DNA of 64,000 nucleotides from Syngnathus acus (GCF_901709675.1 NC_051092.1:15877128-15941127); one strand, 5' to 3'. Shown: positions 31,587-41,973, counted from the stretch's first letter. Program-made: numbers and translations. The notes: generated by a model from the sequence alone, not told the origin.

Positions 31587-32774
31587 GTGTGTTATTATTG
31601 TCACGATATCTAATCAATATCCAACATGTATGTAATATTGATGTTCCATTTACACATGAATGTATAAATGTGAGCGAAGACAAGGAGGCGGCAAGGGTTA
31701 ATGGTGATACTAAGTGGTGGAAGACTGAGATCCCACACATGAGCGTGACCCGAGGTCACGTTCATCCAGTTAAGGTCCAAACAAAATGCTGTTTGATGGA
31801 ACACAAGTAAGAGAAAGGACGGATTGCAAATGTCACATTGACACAAGTTGACGGACATTGCATGCTAAATTGAGCATCGGAAAATTTGGAAGTCGGAAAC
31901 ATGGTTACATCCCTGAGAACATGGTCACCTCATCTGGTCGAATCCGGTTGAGATCGGCCGAGATGCAGGTGCAGTCTATTCTAGAAGCATTTGGGTCATC
32001 TGAGTACAATATATGACGTCATGGAAAAAAACTGGTACGTGACCAAGCTGGCATAGGACCCACGGGCTGAACTGCTATAAATGGTTCGTTTTGACAAAGA
32101 GCGGAGCTCTCTCTCGCCCGGTGGGCTCTCCCCGTCGGGGGTTTGCCCCTGCAGGCTACTGCCTGTGGGTCAAGAACGCCGATTAGACAAAGATAGATTC
32201 CATTCTTTCTGAGATTAACCCAAGGTCCGTTAAGATGAATTTCTAGAGTCTTCGAATTGGACTTGTCAAATTTTAAGCTTAAAGACAGGCTAGGAGATGC
32301 AGACCTCGGTGAAGGAGAGAGGAGTCATTTTTAGGGCGTCGTCATCTCCCTTCTTTAGGCCAGCCTGTTCTTTTAAACAGAATTCGGATTTTTGGAACAA
32401 GGAGAATTGATCACTCGACTTTTCCACCAAACAGCATTTTAGACCTCTTGCCTCTAATCCTTTTTTACTATTTGAGAGTTTTGCAATCGAGAGAACTTCG
32501 AGACTGAATAATTTTTGCTCTACTGAGATTGGTGAGTGGAATTATTGTTGGTTGTTCGAACAATTGAGACTTGTAATTCTTTTTCTTGCTTATTCATTAA
32601 ATTTCTACTTTATAATCATTTCATTTCGATTAATGATTATTTTGATCTTTTATGCTTTAAATCTCTTTTGTTTCTCTATCATAGTCATACTGTAAACTGT
32701 TCAGTTCTTTTTAAAGTGAAGACAGCTTTAATCCTTGACATCAGGAAGTCTCAGATCTGGTTCCAAATAGTTAT
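31587..32774 (+). other. LTR body between LINE insertions (U3 and TATA)
   Basis: This part of the plus-oriented LTR carries the TATA box and aligns inverted with about 4440-6000. No ORF of interest is present. Confidence 0.65.
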
Positions 32775-33235
32775 CTTATAGGCGTTATAGAGCTCGGTAC
32801 GCCAAAACCAGCAGACACAGAGACAGCTTCTTCCCCCAGGCTGTTGCTCTGATGAACTCACACCACTCTTAGAGTCTCAGAGTCATTACTGTGCAATAAC
32901 ATCCTGCTCTCCACACCTTTTTTGAATTTGTCTACACTGTTTGTACTATGTGTCCTCTCTGCATCCATTGCAGCCTGGTCATCCTGGAAGAGGGACCTTC
33001 CCATCTGTGGTCTCTTCTCAAGGTTTCTCATTTCCCCTAGCTGGAGTTTTGAGTTTTTCCTTGCCCTTTTGGGAGTTTAAGATCAGGGGATGTTTGAGAA
33101 TATTTGCCATTTTTCACGTGTCCTGAGTGTTGTTAGTCACCTAAATGTTGAACAGAGGGTGTGATTTACCTTAGTCAAATTCCTTGTTTGGCACGCTCAA
33201 ACATGGCGAATAAAAACTCTTGAATCTTGAATCTT
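32775..33235 (+). mobile_element. LINE 3' end, L2/Rex1 type (TTGAATC tail)
   Basis: It begins with codons RARYAKTSRHRDSFFPQAVA before a stop, the usual C-terminal end of L2-like ORF2. A 3' UTR of about 380 bp follows, ending aaaaactCTTGAATCTTGAATCTT. It is a different subfamily from the TTTGAC-tailed LINEs. It interrupts the LTR next to aagctcaactagcg. Confidence 0.75.
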
Positions 33236-33650
33236 AAGCTCAACTAGCGTGGGTGCACGCTAGTGAAAATAAACGAGTCCCCGCGGTCTTAACAAAGACA
33301 GCTAAATCTATTCCGAGCAGTTAACAAGAGCCCCAAATCTTATAGGAAAGAGAGTCGCTGAAACGGCCGCGATCAATGTGATCCCGGGTCTCGACCAGAT
33401 AATTACTCAACACCGGGGTTTTTTTTTGCTTTTAAAAGGGACTGGCGTCCGGAAATGACGGAATTAATCTAACAATAGATTGATTACTTGAACAGCGGTT
33501 AGACTCGGAACGAATCTTCTTACCGTACCGGCTTGAATAAATTCTCGTCTCCCCTTAAAGGATGCGTTACAGCAGCGGGGCTAAAGTACAGAATTTTACC
33601 CTTTAAACGGAGAGCCAGTCACTTACATTAGATAAGTGCACGATTTGACA

Positions 33651-34545
33651 ACCCGAAACCCCATCCTTTAATCCAGCTGCATAGACATGCTCCCAACAAT
33701 GAGACAGATCCTGAATAGTCATCTGAATGACGAGAATAAGATCCAGGCCATTAACACCTGTGCATTGCCAGTAATCAGTTACCCTGCTGACATAATCCCT
33801 TGGCCACTAGAAGAGACACAAGCCACTGATAAAGACAATGCACAGATGGTTCCACCCTAAATTCAAAATCCTGAGGCTGTACACAAAACAGAAATAAGGG
33901 GGGTTATGGACTACTGAGTGTCCAGAGCATTATCCAGAAGGACACAACAAGTCTCCAAGAATACATTTGATGATTAGACTGCAGGGATGACTTACTAAGT
34001 CAAGCAACAGGAGCCCAGTAAGGAGAAGGAGACCAATGGACTGTCATGTAAAGGCAATCTCTGCATGGGATGGTACCGTCAAATTGTAGAAGTGACTGAC
34101 ATTGACAAAACATACCGGTGGCTGGTAAAGACTGGACTGAAAGATAGCATGGAAGTGTGAATCATGGCAGCATAAGAACAAGCTTGTGTTTACAAGATCA
34201 GTCGGGCTGGGCTCTTCTAGATCAGACAGGATCCCGGGTGTAGGCGGTAAAAAGAGAACGGTACAGCATATCACAGCCGGGTGTAAGAAGCTGGCAGACA
34301 AGGCATACATGGAACGGCCTAACGAGGTAGCAGGAATAGTGTTCTGGAATATCTGGACCAAATATAGATGTGAGGTCAGAGAATCAAGACAGCAGACATC
34401 TTCAAAGGTGGTTGAGAACAGCCAGGCCAAGATTCTGTCGGACTTCCATATCCAGACTGACAAACTGGTGATAGCAACAGCTGGAAAAAGGAGCATGAGA
34501 AGCTGGAGAAATATAAAGGGCTGAAGGAAGAACTGGGGAAAATAA
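33651..34545 (+). pseudogene. LINE C-terminus of the restriction-like-endonuclease type
   Basis: Plus-strand codons, spread over frames with stops, read QILNSHLNDENKIQAINTCA, LPVISYPADIIPWPLEE, YRQIVEVTDIDK, TVQHITAGCKKLADKAYMER, VVENSQAKILSDFHIQTDK and KKEHEKLEKYKGLKEELGK. I recognise this as the C-terminal part of teleost LINEs with a restriction-like endonuclease (Rex6/R4/Dong-type). The PD...D...K block expected between QTDK and KKEHEK is missing by deletion, so the endonuclease site itself is gone. The 5' part with the RT is absent. Confidence 0.65.
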
Positions 34546-34679
34546 GTAACCGGAAGTAACCGTTGCGCATCAGACTTTGCAGGAACCTCGCTTGGGATCT
34601 CAACAGCGGACCATTGTTCTTGCAGCAAGATTTCTTTTTGGTTTTGGTTTGTTTTCATTGTTCGGGAACTTTGATTGAG

Positions 34680-35080
34680 GAGCGATCTCGTCGAGGAGCG
34701 ATCACGCCGAGGCTTCTTCCCTGTCGGGAGGTCGCCGAGCCACCAGACGTCGGAGCCTTCCGGCGCCATCGGCTCCGCGGCCGGCGTCGGATTACGCTCC
34801 AGCGACTCCAGACCCGTGGCCGCCACCGGGGTTCCCCCCCGGCGCTATCAGACTCGCGGCCGCATTAGGGTCCCACTCCAGCGTTGCCGGATTCGCGGCC
34901 GTCGCCGGACCTCGAGCCAGAAAAGCTGGACCCGCGGCCGTTGCCGGACTTCGTCCCAGCAACGCCGGACCTGCGGCCGTCGGCGGACTGCGTGCCAGCA
35001 ACGCCGGACCCGCGGCCTTCACCGGACCTCTAGCTACCTGCGCCGGACCAGCGATCATCCCTCCAGGAGCCTAGCCAACA
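34680..35080 (+). repeat. GC-rich short-period repeat in the LINE 5' region
   Basis: Irregular ~33-36-bp units of the form gccggac(c/t)cgcggccgt...ccagcaac recur about eight times. Both strands show open frames rich in R, T and S or in A, G and P, which I take as repeat artefacts. Internal repeats in LINE 5' UTRs can act as promoters. Confidence 0.7.
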
Positions 35081-35221
35081 CCAGGTACCAGGAGGCCAGC
35101 TACCACCAGGCCCAGTAGGCAAACGCCATCAGCCCCAAGAGGACACCCACCATCAGGCCTAGTAGGCTAACACCACCAGCCCAGGAGGAGAGCTACCATC
35201 AGGTATTGATTGATAGCCGGG

Positions 35222-35926
35222 ATGGCCATGAAAGTGCTTCAGAAGGATATGGAGGAGCTGAAGTTATCAATGCAAGTGATGTCTTCAAATGTGGAAATCA
35301 TAATGAAACAACAGGCCATTATAACAGAGCTGATGGGAGGGGTGAAGCAGCTCAAACAATTAAACATTGAACAAAATAAGAAAATTGTCAGCCTGGAAAT
35401 TAGATTAGACAATTTGGAGCAGTACTCAAGAATGAGCGATGTTATCATCAGTGGTCTAAGGATCAAACCACGGAGCTACCAGCAGGCTGTGAAAGGCCTT
35501 GCTTCAGAGGATAATCCTGAACATGAGGAGACAACAGAGGAGCAGGTAAAAACTTTCCTCCAGAGTAAAGACATCGCCATTGACATTGTCAATATTGAGG
35601 CATGCCACACTCTACCAACTAAGAGTCTAAATGGTAAGCCTGTCATACCATCTATAATTGTCCGATTTACAAACAGGAAAAGTAAGATAAATCTGCTCAA
35701 GCAAGGTAGAAAACTAAAAGGCACGAACGTGTACATTAATGAACACCTCACCAAGAAAAATGGTGAAATAGCTAAGAAAGCAAGAGCTCTTAAGAAAAGC
35801 GGTAAAATACAGTCCACTTGGACTGCTGGTTGTAAGGTGTTCATCAAACCTGTTGGGGCAGCAGAAAGTTCTCATGGTTTCTGCATCAGTGCCATAGAGC
35901 AACTTAAGAGGTACGAAGGAGACTAG
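35222..35926 (+). CDS. LINE ORF1 protein (coiled coil plus RNA-binding type)
   Basis: The first ATG in frame gives 234 residues. Residues about 5-75 have heptad-like hydrophobic spacing (LQKDMEELKLSMQVMSSNVE, LIRLDNLEQYSR-type) as in a trimeric coiled coil. The middle part (VIISGLRIKP, then a segment about residues 95-190 ending VNIEACHTLP...IIVRFTNRKSK) resembles the RRM-like and C-terminal domains of LINE ORF1 proteins that coat LINE RNA. Stop at 35924-35926. ORF2 starts 86 bp later. The family name is inferred from layout. Confidence 0.75.
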   Translation: MAMKVLQKDMEELKLSMQVMSSNVEIIMKQQAIITELMGGVKQLKQLNIEQNKKIVSLEIRLDNLEQYSRMSDVIISGLRIKPRSYQQAVKGLASEDNPEHEETTEEQVKTFLQSKDIAIDIVNIEACHTLPTKSLNGKPVIPSIIVRFTNRKSKINLLKQGRKLKGTNVYINEHLTKKNGEIAKKARALKKSGKIQSTWTAGCKVFIKPVGAAESSHGFCISAIEQLKRYEGD

Positions 35927-36012
35927 TAACCTGTACATCTTTCTGTTGAACCTCAAGTTGTGGTACCTTTAGATCATGGAATGTAAAAACCTGGTGAAAT
36001 TATCAACCCACC

Positions 36013-39000
36013 ATGAATAGTACTGACAAATGCCTTTCATTTCCAACTGGTGTGTTTAACAAACAAGCACTGATAACTGAAAATGAAGAACTTGATTTGA
36101 AAACATTTGACTTCACTGACCATAAGGGATTTGACATAGAGAACAATATTGATCCTGAGAATAACTTCTTCATCAACTACACTCAAAGGAACAGCAAATA
36201 CTATACTGTAGAGCAATTTAACAAGAATGTGACAACAAATAGAGCATTATCAATTATACATTTTAATAGTAGGAGCTTGAAAGCAAACATCTCTAAGATC
36301 AAACAATGTTTAAAAGATATGAATAATCCGTTTACTGTAATTGCAATATCTGAAACCTGGTTAAAGGGAGATCAGTCTGAAAAGATTGACATAGAGGGGT
36401 ATGAGAGTTATACATTAAATAGGAAGGTAAAAAGATGTGGAGGAGTTGCTCTATTCATAGATAAAAACTATAAGTGTAAGATAGTAAGAAGTATGTCTCA
36501 AGCAATAGATAATATCATGGAATGTATTACAGTTGAAATAGAAATGGAATCATCTAAAAACATTCTGGTGAGCTGTGTATACAGATGTCCAGGTTCATGT
36601 ATTGAGACATTTAGTGAATTATTATCAGGAATGTATGAAAGAAAAATCAATACGAAAATGGTGTACGTCTGTGGCGATTATAATATAGATCGATTGAACC
36701 CACTTCAGCTGACTCCAGTAACAGAATTTATTAACTTAATGTACAGTATGAGTCTCTACCCTGCAATAACCCGTCCGACTAGAATTACATCTCACAGTGC
36801 CACAATAATTGATAATATATTTACAAATGTAATTGAAAAGAAAGTCAAAACTGGACTGATAATAAATGATTCAAGCGACCACCTGCCAGTGTTTGCAGTG
36901 ATCCAGGACTGTACAAAGAAAAAAAAGGATGCTATAACTTTTAAAATGTGTAGAATGAACTCTGGTAATTCATTTAACTCATTCAAAAATGATCTTTTAA
37001 CACAAGACTGGAAAAAGGTATATGTGGGTGATGTAAATGAAGCCTACAACACATTCATGGCCATTATATCCGAACTTTATGACAAACACTGTCCTCTTGT
37101 AAAGAAAGCAGTTAAACTAAATTCGGTGGAAAAACCATGGCTGACAAAGGGAATCTTAAGTGCTTGCAAGAAGAAAAACCTATTATACAAAGATTTCTTA
37201 AAGATAAGAACAAAGGAAGCTGAATTAAAATATAAGATCTACAAAAACAAATTGATTAAAATAATGAGAAACAGTAAAAGGGACTACTATAGCAAGATAC
37301 TGGAGGAAAACAAGAGTAATACAATAATAACATGGAAAGTGTTAAATGAGATTATTAAAAACAGAACTGGAAAGCCAGGATATCCTTCTTACTTTGTAAA
37401 CAGTAATAACATAACTATAAATGATCTTACTATGATTGCTGAGGAGTTTAATGATTACTATGTTGGTATTGGGCCTACTTTGGCAGAGGAAGTAGCAAAA
37501 AAAGGGAGTACAAGTGACCTACTTAAGGATGTACCCATAGCCGAAAGTATGGTTCTAAGGGGAACGAATGAGAAGGAAATAATAGAAATTGTTAGAGAAC
37601 TTAAAGGTAAAAAGTCAACCGACTGTAACGGGATAGATATGTCACTTGTTAAAAATATTATTGAATGTGTGGTGAAACCCCTTACACATATCTGCAACCA
37701 ATCTCTGACAAATGGTGTTTTTCCGAGTGAAATGAAAACTGCTAAAATTATTCCGATATATAAAGCTGGAGACAAACATATATTCTCAAATTACAGACCA
37801 ATATCTCTACTCCCACAATTCTCCAAAATATTAGAAAAAATATTCTATAAAAGGCTTGATGATTTTATTACAAAACAAAATATTCTGTGTGACCAACAGT
37901 ATGGATTTCGGAAAAATAGGACCACCACACTAGCTTTGTTAGATTTCGTAGCTGAAATAACTACAGCTATTGAAAATAGACGATATGTTGTAGGTGTTTT
38001 CTTGGATCTTAAAAAGGCTTTTGATACTGTAAATTATGAAATACTGTTAACAAAACTTGAAAGATATGGGATACAAGGTATGTCACTCACTTGGTTAAAC
38101 AGTTATTTATCAAACAGGACTCAATATGTGCAACTTATGGACTGTAAATCAAAACTACAGCAGGTAAAGTGTGGGGTTCCTCAGGGCTCAATATTAGGCC
38201 CCTTGTTATTTATTTTGTATGTCAATGATATATGCAAGGTCTCCAGGTTACTCAAGGCCGTAGTTTTTGCAGATGACACAAACCTGCTTTGCAGTGGGGA
38301 GGACCTGGATCAACTACTGGATACTGTGGGAATTGAAATGGGAAAATTACAGAGTTGGTTTGATACAAATAAACTAACACTAAATTTAAGTAAAACAAAG
38401 TATATTATATTTGGAAACCGTCCGACCAACACAGACAAAATTCTTACAATAAATAATATAGAAATAGAAAGAGTAAATGAAGTAAAATTTCTTGGAGTGC
38501 TTATAGATAATAAATTAAGTTGGAAACCACATATAATGTATATCAAATCAAAAATTTCAAAATCACTAGCAGTATTATATAGAGTAAAAGACCTTATAAA
38601 TCAGTCATCATTATATTCCTTGTACTGCTCCTTCATACTCCCATACATTATGTACTGTGTGGAGGTGTGGGGCAATACGTACAAAACAAACACAGATCCA
38701 ATCTTCATTCTTCAAAAGAAAGCAATACGACTTGTAAATAATGCTGATTATAGAGAACCATCTAACCCTCTCTTTATTAAATTGAACTCACTGAAATACA
38801 ACGACCTAGTCGACTTTAAAACCATCCAACTCATGTACAAAATAAAAAATAATCAATTACCAAACAGTATCCAGAGGTTGTTTGAGTGGAGGGAAAGTAC
38901 CCATTATTTAAGAGGAACACGTATGTTTAAAAGAGATTTGGTGAGAACAAACTTAAAGTTACATTGTATAACAGTTAGAGGTGTGGAACTATGGAACACC

Positions 39001-39093
39001 AGCAGTGACGAATTAAAGAACTGTAGTACCTTACCTAAGTTTAAAAAAATGTATAAGGACAAAATATTGACGGGATACCGTAACATGCTGTGA
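36013..39093 (+). CDS. LINE ORF2: endonuclease plus reverse transcriptase, intact
   Basis: The frame is 1026 codons with a good start context (ccaccATGaa). The AP-type endonuclease lies at about residues 80-300: HFNSRSLKANI, ISETWL (catalytic Glu), CGDYNID and SDHLPVF. The reverse transcriptase lies at about 570-830: KIIPIYKAGDKHIFSNYRPI, FLDLKKAFDTV (catalytic Asp), CGVPQGSILGPLLFILY and VVFADDTNLL (both Asp present). KFLGVLIDNKLSW and a C-terminal thumb/connector follow. The enzyme nicks target DNA and copies its own RNA there. There are no stops or shifts and no visible loss of key residues, unlike all other LINEs in the window. Confidence 0.92.
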   Translation: MNSTDKCLSFPTGVFNKQALITENEELDLKTFDFTDHKGFDIENNIDPENNFFINYTQRNSKYYTVEQFNKNVTTNRALSIIHFNSRSLKANISKIKQCLKDMNNPFTVIAISETWLKGDQSEKIDIEGYESYTLNRKVKRCGGVALFIDKNYKCKIVRSMSQAIDNIMECITVEIEMESSKNILVSCVYRCPGSCIETFSELLSGMYERKINTKMVYVCGDYNIDRLNPLQLTPVTEFINLMYSMSLYPAITRPTRITSHSATIIDNIFTNVIEKKVKTGLIINDSSDHLPVFAVIQDCTKKKKDAITFKMCRMNSGNSFNSFKNDLLTQDWKKVYVGDVNEAYNTFMAIISELYDKHCPLVKKAVKLNSVEKPWLTKGILSACKKKNLLYKDFLKIRTKEAELKYKIYKNKLIKIMRNSKRDYYSKILEENKSNTIITWKVLNEIIKNRTGKPGYPSYFVNSNNITINDLTMIAEEFNDYYVGIGPTLAEEVAKKGSTSDLLKDVPIAESMVLRGTNEKEIIEIVRELKGKKSTDCNGIDMSLVKNIIECVVKPLTHICNQSLTNGVFPSEMKTAKIIPIYKAGDKHIFSNYRPISLLPQFSKILEKIFYKRLDDFITKQNILCDQQYGFRKNRTTTLALLDFVAEITTAIENRRYVVGVFLDLKKAFDTVNYEILLTKLERYGIQGMSLTWLNSYLSNRTQYVQLMDCKSKLQQVKCGVPQGSILGPLLFILYVNDICKVSRLLKAVVFADDTNLLCSGEDLDQLLDTVGIEMGKLQSWFDTNKLTLNLSKTKYIIFGNRPTNTDKILTINNIEIERVNEVKFLGVLIDNKLSWKPHIMYIKSKISKSLAVLYRVKDLINQSSLYSLYCSFILPYIMYCVEVWGNTYKTNTDPIFILQKKAIRLVNNADYREPSNPLFIKLNSLKYNDLVDFKTIQLMYKIKNNQLPNSIQRLFEWRESTHYLRGTRMFKRDLVRTNLKLHCITVRGVELWNTSSDELKNCSTLPKFKKMYKDKILTGYRNML

Positions 39094-39119
39094 AGTTGTT
39101 TAAGTTGCTTTTGTATTTT

Positions 39120-39136
39120 AATGAGAAAATATATAG

Positions 39137-39174
<38 letters not shown>

Positions 39175-39180
39175 TATAAA
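39120..39180. repeat. (TA)n in LINE 3' UTR
   Basis: Alternating TA lies just left of the nested MITE. Confidence 0.9.
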
Positions 39181-39188
39181 TATATATA

Positions 39189-39359
39189 CCGTAATTTTCG
39201 GACTATAAGTCGCGGTTTTTTTTCATAGTTTGGGTGGGGGGGCGACTTATACTCAGGAGCGATTTATATACATATATATGGGTTTTTTTTCACTTTTTTG
39301 GGCATTTTATGGCTGGTGCGACTTATACTCCGGTGCGACTTATAGTCCGAAAATTACGG
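39189..39359. mobile_element. Family A MITE, short form
   Basis: The ends are CCGTAATTTTCGGACTATAA and its inverse, with TA on both sides. The 171-bp body is nothing but the two subterminal arms (gtttgggtgggggggcgact and ggctggtgcgacttatactc). It is the minimal form of the family. Confidence 0.92.
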
Positions 39360-39743
39360 TATGTATAAAATGTATATATGTTTTTTTTTTTCTTTAATAT
39401 ATTGACTATGGACAATTTCTTGACAGAATTAAATAGAAACATGTAGTTACATGGGGTAGAGTCAGATAAGCTTAGGCTTCCTTCTACTCCCTTTTTGAAC
39501 AAATATGATTTTACGATAAAGGAAAATTATAATGCAATATCTTTTTTCTTTTATATTCTATTGTACTATGGAGTTATCATTTTTCTGTATTTTTATTTTT
39601 TTCTTGTATTTCTTTAATGTTCGAAATAAACGTTTTAAAAAAAAAAATAAAAAATAAAATGTAGAGTGTAAAAGCAAAAGTGGTTCCACTAGTGATTGGG
39701 GAGTAGGTACAGTTACCCCCCTGCTGGATGGATGGCTCTAGCC

Positions 39744-40838
39744 CAGGGTTCGGCAACCCAAAATGTTCAAAGAGCCATATTGGCCCAAAAATACAAAAAC
39801 ATACCTGTCTGGAGCCACAAAAATCTAAAAGCCTTTTATAATGCAACATAGACTGTCAATACATAAGTTGTATGCCTACTATTGAAATAATTTAAAACAA
39901 AATAGTGGTATCAATTTGATCATTTCTTCTTGCGGCCCATTAGCGTTCACGTACCTGCATACTAACAGTGCTGTCTGTTCGATATCGGTCACGTCACACA
40001 ACTCATCCATCACAGGCAATTGAGAAAAAGCTGGAGCTGAATTGATGTCCTTGATTTGCTGATCGGTGATATTGTTTGTGCAGAGAGGCATGTCTTTAAT
40101 TTTCTGAATGATCTCGGTTTTGTTTTTGAAGTCCGAAAATAGGCACTCTGATATTTTAATGAAGGAATCCTTCATGTGCTCGCCATCGGTGAATGGTTTT
40201 CCGCGCTTTGTTATCTCCGGGGATACAACAAAACTTGCAGCAGTAGTAGAGTTTGGAGATGCAATCCACTTCTTGAAACTGTTTTTTCGGTCCTCAAATT
40301 TCTCCACCAGCACTGCAATTGCACCTTTCCTCTCAGTTGCAACTGGGTGATCGGCAGCAAATTTAGCATGCTTTAGGTGAAAATGTCGCTCCAAATTCCT
40401 CTTGTTGTTTGACAACTTCTCATTGCAAATCAAACATGCAGGCAATGCTTCAGCATTGGCAATGAAAGCAAATAGTTCAGTCCATTCTTTCTTAAACCAT
40501 CTGTTCTCATCAGCAATCTTTCTCTTTTTGCCTTTTGAATCCATGGCCCATCACTCACACACCTGTTTGTTTACAACTCACCTTTGCTGTGTCGCAGGCT
40601 ATGACACAATTTTGCTATTTGGCATCGTTCTTAAATTCGGTATTTTTAATATAGTATTTACAACTACATACATTTTTACAGCACAAGTATGGTTGTGTCG
40701 TGATTACCATCTAAAAACCATATTTAAAAAAACAACAACAACAAAAAAAAACCATATTTGTCCATTTTCACGCATTTTTGCAAAAACTCTAGGGAGCCGC
40801 TAGGGGCGTGCTAAAGAGCCGCGGGTTGCCGACCCCTG
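39744..40838 (-). mobile_element. Non-autonomous hAT element, 8-bp TSD CTCTAGCC
   Basis: The termini are CAGGGTTCGGCAACCCAAAA and, inverted, CAGGGGTCGGCAACCCGCGG. The duplication CTCTAGCC is exact at 39736-39743 and 40839-40846. The 1095-bp body carries the N-terminal part of a transposase gene on the minus strand. Confidence 0.95.
39879..40544 (-). pseudogene. hAT transposase N-terminal part (BED finger), truncated
   Basis: The reading is 221 residues from MDSKGKKRKIADENRWFKKE. The BED finger is at residues about 25-65 (CLICNEKLSNNKRNLERHFH and LKH). A conserved hAT N-terminal region follows (ALLVCRYVNANGPQEEMIKL). After LIPL the text runs into the 3' terminal region and stops, so the catalytic and dimerisation domains are missing. 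The retained part is an undamaged open frame and could make a DNA-binding protein. Confidence 0.8.
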
Positions 40839-40913
40839 CTCTAGCCGATACTAGCACCTGTGCAGAACCCTAACACTAACAAACCAATTTGTGTTTTTTT
40901 TTCAATTATGAAC

Positions 40914-41317
40914 TGTCACGAAATGGAGCAGGGCGACCAAGTGCAGCTTGGACCAGGGTTTATTGGAGAACTCAAAAGGCAAACTGACACGACTTAACAA
41001 AACAATAACTTGAGTGACTGACCGGGACGTGAAACAAGAAGGCAGCAGGACATGACGACAGCAACAGGAACCAAAAAGACATCGTGACATTAACACACAA
41101 CACACACGCACACACGCACAATGATCCGACCGGGAGTGACACACAAACAGGACGTAAATACAAGACAGGTAACAAGAGGCAGGTGAGAATGATCACACTA
41201 ATCATGGGCACACAGGAGGGGAGGGGCGAGCACAGACACACGGACAGAAACCACGGACATGAGCACACAGGAGGGGAGAGGCGAGCACACAGACACGATC
41301 GGGGACGAGTCATGACA
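40914..41317 (-). mobile_element. Solo LTR (TGTCA...TGACA family)
   Basis: It starts TGTCACGAAATGGAGCAGGG and ends AGTCATGACA. Minus-strand AATAAACCC would be the polyadenylation signal. Flanking bases (TGAAC, CTAAC) agree only partly. Related copies are at 19938 and, as a fragment, 18440-18600. Confidence 0.6.
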
Positions 41318-41973
41318 CTAACGTGTGCAATAACTGACCCTAATTCTATCGTGAGCCACAACAATGCAATGTGAGGTTCTACTTAACCGTTTAAGGCCTA
41401 AAGCGCCTGGCAAAACACACCTCTAAAACCTAAGGGCGACTTTAGAAGCACTAGTCCGTTTTGTGTTCACAATGGTGAACACCGGTGTTGTTTTATGGGT
41501 GCTCATATCGCTGAAATATTAATCAGGGTAAACTGCACATAAATAGCAACATTTTGCCCCTAAAACTTGAGACAGTACAAGTACGTTTTTCAATAACCTA
41601 TAAACTTGCCCTTTTTTCCATTTGTATCATGATTTTTTTTACGCTGATGAGCTTGATGGGTTTGTCAATGTTAACACTGGCAACATGGTGGAGAAAAGAG
41701 AGAAGCTATGTGGTAAAGAGGCAGCATTTGGAACCTATTAGTGTTTGTAACATCAGACAGTGAGTAGCAAACCTTCCACTACAAAGTATGTTTCGAGGCT
41801 GTTGAAACAAAAGTGGATAGTAATTATGTATTATATATATAAAATATATATACACACAAATGTTGGGGGGTGAATAGATGAATTTGCAGGTGCCGAGTTT
41901 CAAGTATGCTATCATTCACTGTATATGCACAAGGCTATAACATTTATTATTCAAATATAAAAATCATACTCAC
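41318..41973 (-). other. plcg2: plcg2 intron 2, 5' end; nothing recognised
   Basis: AT-rich intronic sequence with a short TA run at 41834-41855. No repeat family of this window was recognised. Confidence 0.7.

Larger units (their letters stand above)
29121..33650 (+). mobile_element. Long LTR, plus orientation, interrupted by two LINEs
   Basis: It begins TGTTGGTTGAACC after the purine tract and ends ...CACGATTTGACA at 33650, the same 3' end as the minus-strand LTR at 3148. A TATA box (CTATAAA, about 32075) and a polyadenylation signal (AATAAA, 33268-33273) are correctly spaced for U3 and R. Removing the LINEs at 29735-31586 and 32775-33235 leaves about 2.2 kb, large for an LTR. No primer-binding site follows it, as expected of a 3' LTR. 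A tandem internal duplication (tggtggaagact near 29580 and 31712) is shared with the left copy. Confidence 0.75.
34561..39655 (+). mobile_element. Full or nearly full two-ORF LINE (Jockey superfamily, CR1/L2-like group)
   Basis: The order is a GC-rich 5' region, ORF1, a short spacer, ORF2, a 3' UTR and a terminal A-rich tail (ending about 39655, after aataaacgttttaaaaaaaa). Both ORFs are open. A 171-bp MITE sits in the 3' UTR. The left edge is set where the previous LINE stops matching and is uncertain. Base composition changes sharply from the GC-rich 5' region to AT-rich ORFs. Confidence 0.8.
10692..41973 (-). other. plcg2: plcg2 intron 2, about 31.3 kb, mostly transposons
   Basis: The intron is bounded by the donor GGGAG|gtgagt (complement of 41968-41978) and the acceptor ttcttag|CTGATT (complement of 10686-10697). 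Phase 1 is preserved across it. Nearly all of its length is assigned below to transposable elements. The gene structure is inferred from sequence only. Confidence 0.88.

Noticed and set aside
34675-35118. 147-codon Arg/Thr/Ser-rich frame before LINE ORF1
   Set aside because: It is a low-complexity translation of short GC-rich repeats and ends before ORF1. A promoter or leader role is more likely than a protein.
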